A DNA stretch of 64,000 bases, from NCBI RefSeq assembly GCF_910592395.1, contig NC_088316.1, forward strand, positions 15,376,001 through 15,440,000, in the 5' to 3' direction. The DNA is from Lineus longissimus. Its lineage: Eukaryota > Nemertea > Pilidiophora > Heteronemertea > Lineidae. Made by a program: the position numbers and the translations under genes. This document shows positions 18,101-33,100 of the stretch, piece after piece. Position 1 is the stretch's first letter. Every line of letters starts with the position of its first letter. Under the pieces are notes generated by a model, which searched no databases, had not been told where the DNA came from, and was given only the letters and a program-made list of their open reading frames with translations.

Positions 18101-21100
18101 TCAGCTCTTCTTGTCATCTCCAGGTTTTACATCCGACTTGCTTTTAAACATACTGCTTATCCAATCCTTCATGCTCCTTTTCTTCTCTTCTTCCTCTGCA
18201 AATGTTAAATCGATACAGTGGAGAAATGACATCTCTTCAGTGAAATGACTAACAGAGGTATTCATTGCATTATTACCAAGCCGTCAGCAGTGCACAGCCC
18301 GGTTGCCTTCAAATTTACATCATCAAATTGCACATGAAATGGACAAATGTATCGTCTGACTGAATCATCACTCTATTGCGATTTCAATCCCAACTGAACC
18401 CAAGTTTTACCCACCTTCTACTTGAAGACTTTCAATGAGTGGTTTCAGATATTCTTGCATTAATGGTTTCTCTCTTAGCCACTTCTCCCTCTCCGCAGTT
18501 TCCTTCAGCTTCTTCACCGCCTCAGAGAAGGTGAGGCCCAACCATTCCGCTTCTTCCTCCTAGAATTAGAAGACCATGAAATCGATTTTAAAGGCAGCGC
18601 TCAGCTAGAAACTAAGAAACCACAAAGAAAATGTTAAACTGAATATTAGTCACCTGAATATGAATACGCTGACAATATAGCTCCTCCCTATATTCCCCCT
18701 TTAATATGGAGGAGGATACTGGGTAAAAATGACCGACTGCTTCCCTTACAGATGGCAGCACCTTCAGGGACAGACGATGGACAGCCTGAACTGAGAGGAT
18801 TCACAAAGGCCGCGGCCAAGTCTTTTGGATTCAAAATGAGTGGCAAAGACAGACAAAAGTGGAGAGGAATACTGTGACTGGACTGTGCCCCTACAGATGG
18901 CAGCACAGCAAACTCATTTTCACACATCACTTGAACGACGACAGGTGTCATCAGCGATCGAGCACTTAAACCAACCGATTGAAAGAAGCAGATTGCTCTT
19001 GAAATCAATGATACCGGTATGATTAATAGGATAATCGCTGTCACCAGGCTATCTTAGGCAAACATACTAATCAGATTAAATCGGTAATAACATAAATTGA
19101 TGAGAGATGACAAAGCTTGTATTTATGATTGTCAGATCATTCTTAACCACGAGATAGACACTGCATCTTGAGCGCATGTCACTTTCATTCAGCGGTTTCC
19201 TCAATAACATGCAAGGGGAGGAGCATGTATGACAACCCTTGTATGCGAGGATGCACATTTCAAGAAGGTTTTCATTTGATTGGAATGCTTCGAAACACTC
19301 AGTAAAGACTTGTCAAAGCTTAATGAGATATTTAGGTGCAAGTATTTTTGAAAATATGACTTTAACTATTATTTGAAGAGGTTTGTTGACATTTCATTAA
19401 CTCTCCTTTATTTCAGCGTAGCACTTTAAATGTGAAAAGTAAATAATGTTTGTGAACACAGCCCATGAAGGGCAATTCTAGAGGAAAGTTGGCCTATGAA
19501 ATTTCACGGAATATCTCCACTTAGCAAGACATTGTTGGCTTTTATTGCCTAGAAATTACTTCCAAACAAGACTGACAGTAATATTTACTAAAGGTACTTC
19601 CAATTTAGCTGTTTATAAAGTAAAGCCGACATAAACCGAAAGTTCAATGGTGAGTTGTTATTAGAGAGCTAACAAGCTCTAAATTGGGGCCCTAAATAAT
19701 GAATTAGAGATTTAACCCTGACCCGAATAATTGAAGTCGCCCCCATAAAATTTACTACGGGTGCTTCAATCGCTTAACAGGCAGTTGTATGCATGGGCAA
19801 TCCAAAACCTGTTGAAAAATGCATGTACTCTCCCATCTAAGAGGCCCTTTGATTTCACCTGAAATCCAAGATAACCATCAGAAACTGCAATTTCCAAATC
19901 ATATCGCCCATAGGCAGCCTTTCAATTTACTTCTTGTTTGTGACACCAGCCTACCAGTAGGCATAAACCTTCAAAGGGTTAAATTAGGACATCTAAATAA
20001 AGATCCACTCCCAAATTCCTTGAACTTGACAGACATGATCTCTGCGGCGACATATCAAAAATATTTCAATTACCTTATGCCCTCTAGGCTCCGATGCTAA
20101 AGACTTTACAAGCAGCAACAAGTCTTATACTGAACACTCTTTACTTTTCTATTATTCAGATTATTGGCTTAAGATGAGTTTATATTTTGATAACAATACG
20201 ATAACATTTGGAAGATTCTTCCTAATAATGAGGTCCTTGAGTTTGTTTCTGATGGGGAACCTCAGCCGACCCCAAAGCATGTTTCGATATTTTTTTGTTG
20301 CGTTGCCTTGCAACCAACAATTGAAGATACAGGTTATAATCCTGCATCCTCCATTTAATATAGTCACCATGGATTGGCAAGTTACATCTACCTTAGAAAA
20401 TCACATCAACTGTTTTTTCTCCTTTCTCAATTGACGGGATACCTCCAAAAAGACATAGGAAGATATACATCAACTAAAAAAAAAAAATCAGCTCAGAGAG
20501 CCTTATTCGTACTCGGTTGGCTCAACTCTGTGGTCTTTGCACCAAATTCAGGACCGTGAATCTGATGCAATGACCCAAGAGGCAGACAAGAATTATATCT
20601 TCTCGTTCATTAGAAATACCATGATATGCATGATGAAACATTTCATTATTAGTTTTTTGCGTCCTTTAAAATGTGTCTACCCTTGCTGTGCATCACCGCA
20701 CATTTTGATATAGAGTCAAATATCATCTTTAATGCAATGAATACAAGTTTCGAAAATACTTCCCCAATACAATTGTAAATTTTTAGATTTTTATTTTCCA
20801 AGTCCTCAAACGTAACATGATACATCAAAATCGACAAAGTGGAAACTTCAAATGCCCATTAGAGCCATTTATCCTATTGTGTAACCAATATAATTGGCTT
20901 GATATTTCAAAATCGCTGTGTCGAAGAACCAACAGTGAGATCAAGGAACCAAGTAGGCCTATTAAAATATCAATGGAGATGTTTATACAGGAAAATTAAA
21001 TCTCCAACCTAGGGGCGTTCAATTCGTAGTCAGCAGAGGTGTCACATGGACACATTTTGTCATTGCCAAACCTGCAAGGCACTTTAGAAAATTCACATTC

Positions 21101-24100
21101 TTTATTTGTTTCTCCTTGGAGGCACTTCTCAAATTTCAATCTTGGAGATAGACTTTGTGATATATATCTTTTTGAAGTCCTCAATCTAGGGATGAAATCT
21201 TACTAGCAAAGCACTGTTCGATATGGACTCAAATTTTGGCTGAAACCTTAATTTTTTCTCTCCAATTATCTGTGTTGATGATATCAAATGGGAAACCTAG
21301 TACTACATGGGGAAACTTGAATATTTTAGAGCAAGGTGTTGCATTACAACAATCCTTTCCCACCAAAATCTCCAGAGCCATCACTCAGATATACTTTTCT
21401 AAAAATGCTCCACAGACACGGCAATAGTTTACCAGAGTACAAAGTGCGCTATCCAAATTTACTCCCTGAGATTTTTCACTGAGAAGGGAAAATGTTTGAC
21501 AAACACGGAAACATGGTCTCTGGGCTGAGGAGGACACTCAGCTTCAATGCGTGTTCAAACTTGGATATCACACCCGAGGAGAAGGTGATTCAGTGGGACA
21601 CCCAGTCAAACATGGAAAGTTTCTCAGCAGGCCTGGTGAGGTCAGTGAGTCTCAAAGTGGATTCGAGCCCCAGTAGCAAGTTCAAGAGACACAACTGGGG
21701 AAACTGGATAGATTATAATCCGAAAGTGAAACAAAGAAGTAAGTTGGAAATTTTACAGTAGTGATCAGAAGTAACATCTGCTGTTGTGCATAGCACCTCT
21801 TCGGGGCCAACTGTGTTTTGAAAATCCCGTTACAGTAATTCAATGAGTACAATTGGTACCGTCCTGAGCATTTATCAACACCTTTCGTGTGTTAAGTTCC
21901 AGTCTGTTGGTAGTTACAAATGACATCTCAAGTTGTTGACCAACCATGAATGTAACAAAATGCTTTAATTTCTCCACACTCCTTGAACATTTGATTTAAT
22001 GTCCCATTTGACTTGGCGGTCTGCACAGTTTTGCCCCATTGGACTTTATTTTAATGAAAACGTGTTATTCTAATCCCATTAGAACTAAATCATTCAAGGG
22101 GATGAAAACAAGTGTCAAGGAATGGCTTCATGCAGAGTGCACCCAGCACTGGTTTTGTGATCGATCATCAAGAATGGTATTACCATCAACTCTCAGAATT
22201 TTATTAAACAGTATGAAAAGGTTGAGAGCTAGAGCAATCGAGGAAAAAATACAAACACCGCCACAAATCAAGTGTCAATATCAGGGACTGTTGCTATTAT
22301 TCAAAGGAAATAACACAATATCAATATCATATATCGCAACTGCTATTTCTACAAAAGTGATAGAAATATCTTGATTAATCAAAGAGGAAATTATTAACGC
22401 CCATGGCCAGTATATAAGTTATAACTGTAAAAAAAAACCTGGGGAAAAACATCAACACAATAAATAGTGTATACAGATTATGGTTCAGGGGATTAGGCTA
22501 CTTTCATTCGATTAACCGATAAATGTTCACAAAATTGATAATTTCTAGACGGTTTCATTCATTCAGTATTTTGAAAAGGTCTGATTTGTGCTTTATACTG
22601 GGTGCGAAAATAGATCACAATTTAACTGGCAACCATGCAGAAGACATTGCGCAGAAGTAGTCATATGGTTTTGTCATCTCTGAGATAATCTAGGGGCATG
22701 GCCCAAAAAGATGACAATAGGCAAAACCCTGTTGGTTTGTGTGATTATCACCAGTATAAAACAGTCGTTACTAGATCTTATCACATGCTAATAACTATAA
22801 TTAGAAATCTGATATTGCTATTCAAAAACTTGTGGGCCGGCCTAATTAAGAAATTTTGTTTAGAATATTTGTTTAGACCAAATTTCCCAGATCGAAACTG
22901 TTCACAGAAAGGGTGAGGGTTATATATTGTGACATTGCACCAAACATTAGGCTAGGAGGCAATCTCAATCTCAAGTGTTCATATTGTCAATTCATTATTT
23001 CACGCTTAGGCCATTCAGGATATATTACCAACGCTTCCGCAAGTTCGAAAGACTTGGGCGGGTCACAAGAAGTTGTCCTGTTTGCGACGAATTTAGACAT
23101 TATTTGGGATGATAATAACTCAATGGTTGGTCCGGCTAATTAAGAAATTTAGTAGATGTTATCGGGTTCATTGCCCGACCAACTGACCTAAACTACACTT
23201 AGCATTAGTTAACTCTTTCGGTACCGCAAGGTTTTGGCTGTGTATAGTACCCCTGGCCGACACTTAAGGTTCATGGCGTAACCGCCAGTCAGTATCTGGT
23301 GTAGCTGCTTCCTACAAAATAACTGAAACATTGGGAACTTTGACATTAAGTACCATTTACTTTGCCTGGATTGAGAACTCTGTTGCCTAATTTCTGCCTG
23401 GCCATGCACATTAGGAGTTAAAATACTTGAGTGAGAGTTAAACCAACCCAAGGAAAAAATGGCTGTACACCAACACCACTGAAGCCCAAATTCGAGATAT
23501 TTTTAACCTAACAAACTGGTATATCATAGATGTATAACAATACATATATAGATTTTCCAATATCATATATTCATTCTTACGAGTTTAATGCCCTATCTGG
23601 ACGTAGAAAGTACCGGTATGTAAGAAATTGAAAGATGGCTTTGTGATTTTACCGTCAGATAAGAAAATGTCGGCTTGCACCCTGCGATGAATTGCGTGAC
23701 AATATATTTGTTAAGTTATTCAACTGATTGGCTTCTTGCAAGACACAGAATGTCTTCTTTTCGATAACGAGAAAGTCACCTGAAAAGCCTCAAACAACCA
23801 TTGGGTATAAGAAGTCCTGGGGTGCACCAAAAGTGAAAAGGACATGTTTCTTAAACATCTCAAAGAAAGTGTAAGCTGCTAAGGTAAACAGAATAAGTGA
23901 GGAAAAGTTCTGAAAGGAACCACAGGAACTCCCATGTCGTGCTGTAGACAAAACTCCGCTGATAAAACAGCAAAAACATGCGTAAAGGTGAACAGAAAGT
24001 TTTTATTTTTGAAGATATATAGCACGTTCTGTGCCATGAATGAGTGGGGAGTGCATGTAGCTATACTGATGAAAGGATAATGTCATCAACACATTGATGT

Positions 24101-27100
24101 CTGTACAAATCTAAGGGAAAAAGAGTAAAGATTCCAAGGTCCCTGGCTAACGATTTAGTGAAATCAAAAGTTTTCGAAAACACGTGATGACTATCAGAAT
24201 GTGTTTTTGACCATGTACGTCTCATAGAAAACATTGGTTTTGATAGAAAAATGAAAAGCAATCGACATCGATATCGAGCTGTTTCAAACAAAGACAGTGT
24301 GACATTCCCAGCTAATAACACTCATAAACTTGTGAGGACAGATGTTATGATTGATAAACGACAGACAGATACAAACGATAACAAACTGCAAGGCAAGCTT
24401 TTGAGTGAAATCGTCCATTAATCATGCACAGGAATTTTAGCATTGTGACGTCTTATATGACACAAGCTAATTTACCATACGACGATAAAGCACAAGAATA
24501 CCCTTCCCTAAACACGGTCAAAATGGATTTTCAACTGCGGTAAGTACCTTTCTTCATGACTTCAACCTCTGAATGATACAGCCACGACAAAGCAACAATT
24601 TGATGGTTCATCTGGAGAACGCCTCTTTCAAACTTTGATGAATGACGCGCAGGCAGCCACAGGTTTTCATTGATCCTGTTCACGATGTCTGAATGGACAA
24701 GAGCGATGACTTTACGGGCTGTTTAGTTGCGATATGAACAGTGACAAGCGTGCTGTGTCAGGGCGTCGATCACGATTGATGGATTTATAATACAGAATTT
24801 GGTTTGTCATTTTTTTGTCTTGTTGATGCGGGGACAAGATTACGACGAAATCAAGAGAATTACGGAGTATTTTGAAAGTGGTGAATTCAACCCCCCAGAA
24901 TGTTGAACAGCAAACTTCACTGAGTGTCATCTGGAAAGAATTAATAGGGATGGATCTCAAAATGGAACAAGGAGCATACATTGTCACTGACTTTCGGATT
25001 GTGTGATGTTCTTGCAATGAAGTTGCACATTATTCAGAAATAGACCAGAAAGTGGAACAAAATTTGACGATTTCGGGTGATTCTGACTTGGAAGCTGAAG
25101 AAGGTAAGAATGTGAACTGACCAATCCAGATATGAGGCCTCCACACAACTGTTGATGCCGGCACTGAAAACAGAGGACCCCTTGAAGTATTCAGACCTGA
25201 GTTTCTGGCAGGGGAATGCATGGGCAGCATGCCGTACTCCTAACCTAAGGTCGTGGGTTTGATTATTGCCAAAACCTCTACCTCTCCCCCCTTCATTTAA
25301 GATAGCCCTGGACATGTTTTTAAGACAGCCCTTTTTCTTTGATACATGTATATGAATTCCTCTAACCGTGTAGATCTCAACTCGACAAAAATCTCAACTT
25401 ACAAAAGGCATATCTCAGCGATCTCAACATATGTCAAAATGTCATTTGACCTAAGTTTGTGGGAAGTGCACCAAATTTTGTACAATAAATTCCATTGTTA
25501 CTTCTATGTCAGTCCTGACAACTTTAATGGTAGTTCATGAACAGCCAGGATTATCAAAACCTAAATCTCAACTATTTGACAATGATACATGGACATATAC
25601 ATGCAGAGAAAGAAATATTTTACCACAGTTTTCGTCTAAATGTTGATTTTATGATTGATAGTGGCTAATGTACTTTAATGGAAAGGGCAGTAGAGGGATG
25701 GGATCGGGCCTTTGTTTTGAAAGATGTCGACTCATTATCTGAACATCTTTGGTTCGATATACCCAACTGTCACCGCAGGCAATTGCCAGCCTTTGAATTA
25801 GATGCAGTTATAAGATTGTCAGTGCCGCATGGGGGCCTTGCTAAGGGCAAGGCGCCGTCCAAGTGATGTGATGAACTACTCCCTGGTGGAGAACATACTC
25901 ACTACGCCTAACCAACTCGATCATATATCCAACTGAATATGATATTGTAACAGTGCTTCGAATCTAGACAGACTTTGTTGCATTTTTGAGCGAGTTAATT
26001 TTAGTCAATATTTTACTCATGGTAAACTGCTCTTTTCAAGTAGCTAACACCCAGCCAGAGATATCGACCACTCACAAATGCAAGTGGCCATTTTATATAC
26101 CATTGAATAAATTCAACTGCCACTTCAAACCCTTGAAATTGACACACGTGCAACTACAGCATGAGGGGGAAGTTATACACTTCAATTTGTGGCTGGTAGT
26201 ACATTACACTGACACATCGCTTATGATCTTTGGCAAGACTCTTTACTTTACTTGCCACATTTGTCATTTGATTGAGATGTATAACTGAGATTATTTGACT
26301 ACATTTTGTCTTGGCCAAGGTAAAATACCTGATCCAAGTGAACAGTTGCTCCTCGATCCCTGGGGAAGACGGAGCAACTAGACTGATATTCAAAGTGTAA
26401 TTGTCACTGATGGTGGCACACTCCCTAGGGGTAGCTTTAAGAGCCTTGACTCTTCTGCACCGGACTGGGGATTGTTCCGCTACAGAAATGCCTTCAAACA
26501 TCACAGAAACCTGTTTTTTGTCGACACTTGACATGAGGTTCAAACTTGTTGTTGACTTCAAACAGAAATCTCGCAAACAAATTAGATACAAATTGCAAGT
26601 ATAAAGGACGGAAATCTCATCAATATTAATCAAACTAGGCCAACTTCACACCCTGACAGCCGCCTTTAGACAAATATCTATCACACCTACACGAGGAAAG
26701 ACATTTGAAGTCACCGTGTCAAACCCTAATTCAGTATTCTGAGCAGTCGCTCTGGTCTAAATGAAAAGATCAGAAACCAACTATAGCTAATTTGAGATCA
26801 AGAACCTTTTTCATAACACTTGGCCATGTAGCAGTCCTACATTTCTACAAACACTGCCGCTGAAGGAAAGTTATTCTCAAATTCAATTCCGATCAAAACC
26901 TAGGTCAATCACTGAGACATCTCTTTTCTTCTTATTGACAACTTTCTCTATGATTGACAAATTTCTGACACCTTGTACAAGCAAGTGCACAGAACATGAT
27001 GATATTTCAATGAAATATCAAAACTACAATTTGTTTGGTGAATAATAGTCAATTCTTTCTTGACAATTACACCCAAAAGTAGAAGTCATACATATTTGGG

Positions 27101-30100
27101 TTAAATAAATACTGGGCTGTTTGATTCAAAAAGCTCGAGCATTGGCAAGAAGCCTATCCTCTTGATCAAAATGACATAGTGAGCTGGCTTTGGGGGGGGG
27201 GGCATATGACACTTTTTGAACTTTTTCGGCCCAAAAACAAATTTTTTGGTGACTTCTAGGAGGGATTTGCCCAACCTGCCCCCCCCCCCCCCCCAGCTAC
27301 GCCAAGTAATATACTTGATACAAACACTGTCCGGAAAATTTCATGAACACCTTCGAACAACAAAATTTTGAATTCAATACAAGACACGATTATCGCCTGA
27401 GGCTTTGATTTCATGCTGGCGCATGCTTGTTTGGCTGCGGCCATTCAAGTTTCCGCATATCCTGAATGGCATCCGTAGACGAGAAGACGACGAATATTTA
27501 TTTGCCGATAATGTCAGATTTAATTGTGGATTATCAGGAAAGTGGCAAAACGTGTAAGCGTGCTCGGCAGAGTTAGCTGGCGCTGTCGTTCCGATGCCCC
27601 GATCCGGTTACTTTTGTGCAAGGTCAATCTCCCTCATAAGTAAACATCAATATCAAGTTTATTTGTAGGGTATTTTCAGTATATTGCTTCTTTTTAAACT
27701 GCCGTAATGGTTTATCGGAGTTTCATACGTTTTAGTATCTGCTTGATTGAACTTAGCACGTATGTATTGAGTCGCTAAATGAGATTCAGGAAAGTTACAA
27801 GTACCAATTAAACGTGGCTGCAGGGCAAAGCACTGGTTAGAAATGAATGGTGGTGAACAGCGCACTTTCACTGTCTTCATGATAAGCATATTAACAAAAT
27901 AATATTTCGTTGGCTTGGAACAGAATAGGATTGAATGGCCCTGACCGTCCTTAGCAAGACTGGCAGCTGACACTCAACCTGACAGCCATTTTTTATCACA
28001 AATAGCTGGACTGGAAAGTGGGAACTGGTTTCAAGCCAGGATAAGATTCGATTTTGCAATCATCACATTCACACAACAGCCGCGGATCCAGGATTCAGAA
28101 AAAAGAGAGGGGCACCCTGGCACTTCACACTCAAAATCTTGGTCAATTACAAAGACATTAGTTCATGGTCAACTTTAAAGATTTTCTGAAGTAAGAGGAT
28201 AATTGGATCTGGCTATGTCATGGATTTGTAAATTTTACTACTGAGAGAGCACAGACATTATATGTATACAGATGGTCTTTGATTCTCTCTCCCACTTCAC
28301 TCTAAGCACATCAATGGCCTTTTGATCAGGTGTTACAGTATCAACAGGGTGCCAATCTGATCAAGACAAAACTGTCACTTTTGGCCACATGACCACTGAT
28401 AACTCTGTATGACCTGATCAGAAGACCACCTGTCTAAAAGAGAACACCCATGGCTAACCCATCACCACTTCAGGGTGAGAATGCCCCCTCCCGACAGGCA
28501 AATCATTGACACATGATGTCAGGATACCCCCTGCCTTGAACACCCAGCTATGAACAACTGCCTTTTATTTACTTTTTATATGAGAATTAGCATGTTCCTA
28601 ACAACATTTATGAATTGGTAGTTTGGCCACACATTTCTGAAAAAACAAAAAATGCAGGCAAGCTGTCCATCTTAGACACTTATGTTATTCTAAAAGATAC
28701 ATGATCATTCTGACAACAATCACACACAATTTGTAGAATTTTCTTTCTGTCTGTGAAAAAATACAAGAGACACATCAAAGTGAGATGGCAGCAAGCTGTC
28801 CTCCTCTGAATATACTGTTATCATAGTGAAATTCCATAGAAGAAAATAATAACTGCATGCTGTTTTAATAGCAATCGAATGATAACGTAAGCTTGTGAAT
28901 TCAAAATCCCATCACCAGCCATGGCCAACAACATTTAGCCATGTGGGTAACCACATTTTTTACATTCCAAAGGCACAATCCAACATTTACGTGAATGAAA
29001 CTAACAAAATGTGATGAAATCTTTGAAATACTTCGACACAAGACTCAGATGTTTACAAATGCATTGAACTGGCTGAGAATATCGAGTGTGACCCAAAGGT
29101 GTCAAGCCAAAATAGTGCTTACACAGTTTCTTTAGATTTCGTCACGTTTTCTTGTCACCCAACGCGATCAGACAACAAATTTAGGTGACTTACACCAACA
29201 TTTTATTATCACAGTCACGAACTGACATCACATATGGCTTATTATATGTCAAGATATCTTTTATTCACCTAATGCGGTGACCTGATAGAAGTACGTCAAA
29301 TTTATGAGGAATTTTTCATCGAATAGAACAGATTTATAATGCAAAATGTGACGTCTTTTCTATAGTTTACCAAAATGAGTTGTCATTGTGTTAATTGCAA
29401 TAGCGGTGTAATACGGTAATCCATTCCTTTGATGATAAAGGAAGACAAGCCATTAAAACCTATGTGTATTTTACAGACAACATAGTTGTCCATGTGCTGA
29501 CTAACAATAGACCTACATGTGATTTTAGGCAATCTTTGATGTGGGGATTGTTGCACCAAAATATTTTGATGATCACACAACACAATTTTGTGTTATTTCT
29601 GCATTGTTCCAAATGAGCAATTAAAAGTCGTATCAAGGCCTGATTTAAAACAGCACGGAAGACTTTACCATCACAGGACCTGAACTTAATTGACATAAAA
29701 TAAACACGACCAATGCTTGAAATCGCACCAGTTAATTTGGTGTCTAGAAACTGGTTTTTTGATCTTGTCTCCTTCCAGCCAACATATCTTTGATGCACCC
29801 GGTGTTGTTTTAGCATGTAGGAAACTTGGCAACAACTGACGAAAGGAATGATGTTAAAATCACATGATAATTTCAAAGAGTCAAACTGTCTATTTGATGT
29901 ACCTTTCAAATGATTGAAGTAAAATCCAATGTTTTTATTGACAAATATTATATGCAAGCGTGATAAATTGGACAATTTTATTTGAGAAAATCAAAACTTT
30001 CTCTTTAGAGTGAAGCATTTCATTTTAAGGTTGTAAAAAAATTGTGTATTTACTCTTTAAATGATCAAATTGATCAATATCAAACTGATCATACACAAGA

Positions 30101-33100
30101 TTTATTAACAATGGTTTGATGATAAGTGATTTCAATTTCTTTTGTAAATATATCATGTCGAAAAAAAGTAAACACAACTCAACTATTCAAAATCATCAAA
30201 ATTATTACACTACATAAGTTTAATCAGTGTCATCCTCAAAGAGTTAACTCCTGATATCATAATGAGCAAAAGCAGGCATCTGATTAACTAATAACTAAAT
30301 AAATAAGAGAACATCAGTAATTAACTCAACACAATCACACCACACGCCACTAATTAGTGAAAGTAATTAAGAATTTGGGCAGATGGGCCTATTGTTCTAC
30401 CAATCACTCACGCCACTTGTCAGAAAAAGTGAGCTGTCTTCAGAAATTGGTATATAAGGACTGGAAATCTTAACTGGATCATTGATGCATCTACAGCTCA
30501 ATAGTACAGTTCTAGATCCACCAAAGACTAGGCTGTACCTCCAATTCAATTCCAAGCCTTATATTGTGTCTAATTTTGGATTATCTAAGTGATACTTATC
30601 TGCAACTATGAGGACCCCCAAAGGTATGTTCCAGTCCTAGTCAATTTCTCTATGATTCCATATTTTTCATTTTTCACCAATATTTCTGTTTTGTATTCTG
30701 TTCTGATATTTGTCCCTCCTCCATTTTACTTGTCCCATTTATTGATTGTTGTCACAAATTTTCAACTTTTAGAATTATGACCCCAAATAAACGCCATCCT
30801 TTATTAAACATACCTACTGCAACCTTGATAGACACTTGTATGCCACAAAGTCCTATACATTTTTGCCCTGAGCACCATCTTTGTGCCAATATTTCTAGTC
30901 TAAATCCATTCTTGTATATTTCTTGTCAATCATGTCAAGCAAAATCTCCAATATTTTACAACAAAAGAGCTTGTTTGGTAACTGGCAAACGATGTCACTT
31001 CCAAAATAAAGCAATCTTTATTCATTACTTTCACGAGATATTTTTAACTCACACCTATCACAAAGTTAATTCCACTGAAATTTCAACTTCTATTCATAAT
31101 TTTCCAAACCACCTACGTTAAGATAAGCTTCTTTTCAACTTGTTGAACTGATTACGAGAGAATGGCACACATCATCCCCTCAATTACATTTAACATCATT
31201 GTATTAACTTTGAAAGCAATGCTTGAGTAAACAAATTAAATTTCCACTTCAGTGAACATATCAAATCGCTTTTATCAAAGACTCAAGGATCAAACACATA
31301 TAGCTTTGAAATAAAATATGAGTGACAAATCATTAGTTCGCCTTTTGCCATAAATCCTAAATCAACTGCATTCATTATTTGTTGAGAACATTTTGAAATT
31401 GTTCTGTAATTGAGTTTATGATAAATATCATATTACAATATTCATTTCTTCATATAACTAAATAAACTAAATATCTTAACTTTTATATCTTAATCCAACG
31501 TAATTAACTTACAAACTTTAAAATTCAAATTGAAATACTTATATGAGAGAAAAATATTTTGAGGGTTTATTTGTGGTAAATCTGACAATACTGAGTATCT
31601 TCTCACCTTTTCAAAATGTCAAGGCAAAACAGGCTGGCAACACACAGTCATTTTTGTAATCAGTTTGTCATGACTCCTCGACCTCTTCCAAACAAACTTA
31701 ACCAGCTTAGACCAAGCTGCAGTGACCTGTCAGCTTTAACAAATTCTGATGTTTGCTCAGTGATTAATCTTGCATGCATCAATGAAAACCTCCATATCAA
31801 TGTAAAACCAATTCAGACAAAACCATCAAATACATCAATGATAATATCAAATACTGGTAATTATTTTCTTAACTTCCTCTTTAAAAAAAATTAAATCAGA
31901 AATCAATGATAGAAGCTCAATATCACTCAGTGTATGCTTTCATCAAAATTCAGAATCCCAAGCTATTATGTCACAGTACAAATGAATTATGTTCACTTTC
32001 TTAATTACCTCTAATTATCTAACTTTTTAATTGTTTATCATACTCCATCTTGTCTTCAAAGACTACTGATTTTAATTAAGAACTCACCACACCACTCCCC
32101 AGACAATAGATCAGGTAATTAGCAAAGTAATTGATGAACAACATAAATCTGACTGGATCACAGTTCAGGTGACTGGATCACAGTTCAGGAAAAGAAATGC
32201 AGAGGCCTGGTAATTAGCATTTGTTTGTCACAAGTTGCATGCACCCTTTTAATCCAAGTTGGCTGCAGAAGGATTTATTCTATTACAAGCAGTCTAGCAG
32301 TTCAGATCAATTTCAACCATATTTTGTGATACATTCGGATTACTTTAGTAAACCTGGTCTGGTTTTCAAGATGGATTATTACCATTCAGCTTGTAGCTTT
32401 TACACCCTGCCTAGCAGTTTATATGATGGACGTGAGTAGAGTTCAGAATTTCCACTTTCTCTAATTCAAATATTGTGTTGTGTTAGTAGTGTGTAGACAA
32501 ATCTCCTTTTCCAATTGCAATTTATTTGGATTATCTAAAAAAAACAGTTGAAAGATAAATATAAAAGTAGAGTTTAGACTGATAAATCCTTGTATGCTTT
32601 CTGGAAATCTTTGGGACTTTTTATTGATGACCAAATCAAAGTAATCTTTCACTATCGCAATGGCTTTCTTTTCATCATCATGTGATTAGAATGGGGCCCC
32701 TCATGTACACTTAACCAGATGATTGTTTTACTGATTCATACATTTCACAAGTCTTAAAGTGTGGGTCCCTTGTTATCAGTAATGCAGACATAGTCAGATA
32801 ATCATTTTACTTATTCATGCATTTCACCAGTCTTTTTGTCACTAGTTGAGCTACATCAGAGAGCTGGAGCCCTCATTTAACTTTCATGTACATCTGTGGT
32901 AGAACTTCTTCTGTTGTCCTTATCAAAAGTTCCTGTGGGTGCCTTGGGCCCTAGGATAGGAACTGGGACCTATTAAGAAAGATAACTTTTGTGTTAAACA
33001 CACATTTAACTTGCAACAATACAAATATACGTGTAAATAAGTGTAAATAAGTGTAAAAAACTTTTCTTATAACCAATAATGGGAATACTGGGGGCCGTAA

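Noticed and set aside
18748-18870. A plus-strand frame MAAPSGTDDGQPELRG onward after an acceptor-like CTTACAG.
   Set aside because: Only 41 codons, repeats a nearby CAGATGGCAGCA word, and has no partner exon; it lies in the MRPL28 intron.
24505-24545. A possible small plus-strand first exon (ATGGATTTTCAACTGCG followed by GTAAGT) and an opposing minus-strand exon candidate at 24544-24620.
   Set aside because: Its phase does not fit the acceptor at 33688, and no other partner exon was found for either strand.
26154-26633. A 159-codon minus-strand open frame.
   Set aside because: No domain, signal or codon bias seen, and no splice context.
29460-29975. A 171-codon minus-strand open frame in the large intron.
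   Set aside because: AT-rich composition, no recognisable motif, no splice partner; consistent with chance in a long AT-rich stretch.
30440-30640. GTATATAAGG near 30450 with a GTATGT donor-like word downstream, first taken as the promoter and leader exon of the nested gene.
   Set aside because: The phase-matched coding exon at 21492-21738 starts much further upstream, so this TATA-like word is not needed. An alternative promoter cannot be excluded.
31616-32439. Open frames at 31616-31894 and 32221-32439 considered as 5' exons of the nested gene because their donor-like ends have a fitting phase.
   Set aside because: The second frame begins with TTG, neither has a suitable acceptor, and their composition is AT-rich and unlike the confirmed exons.
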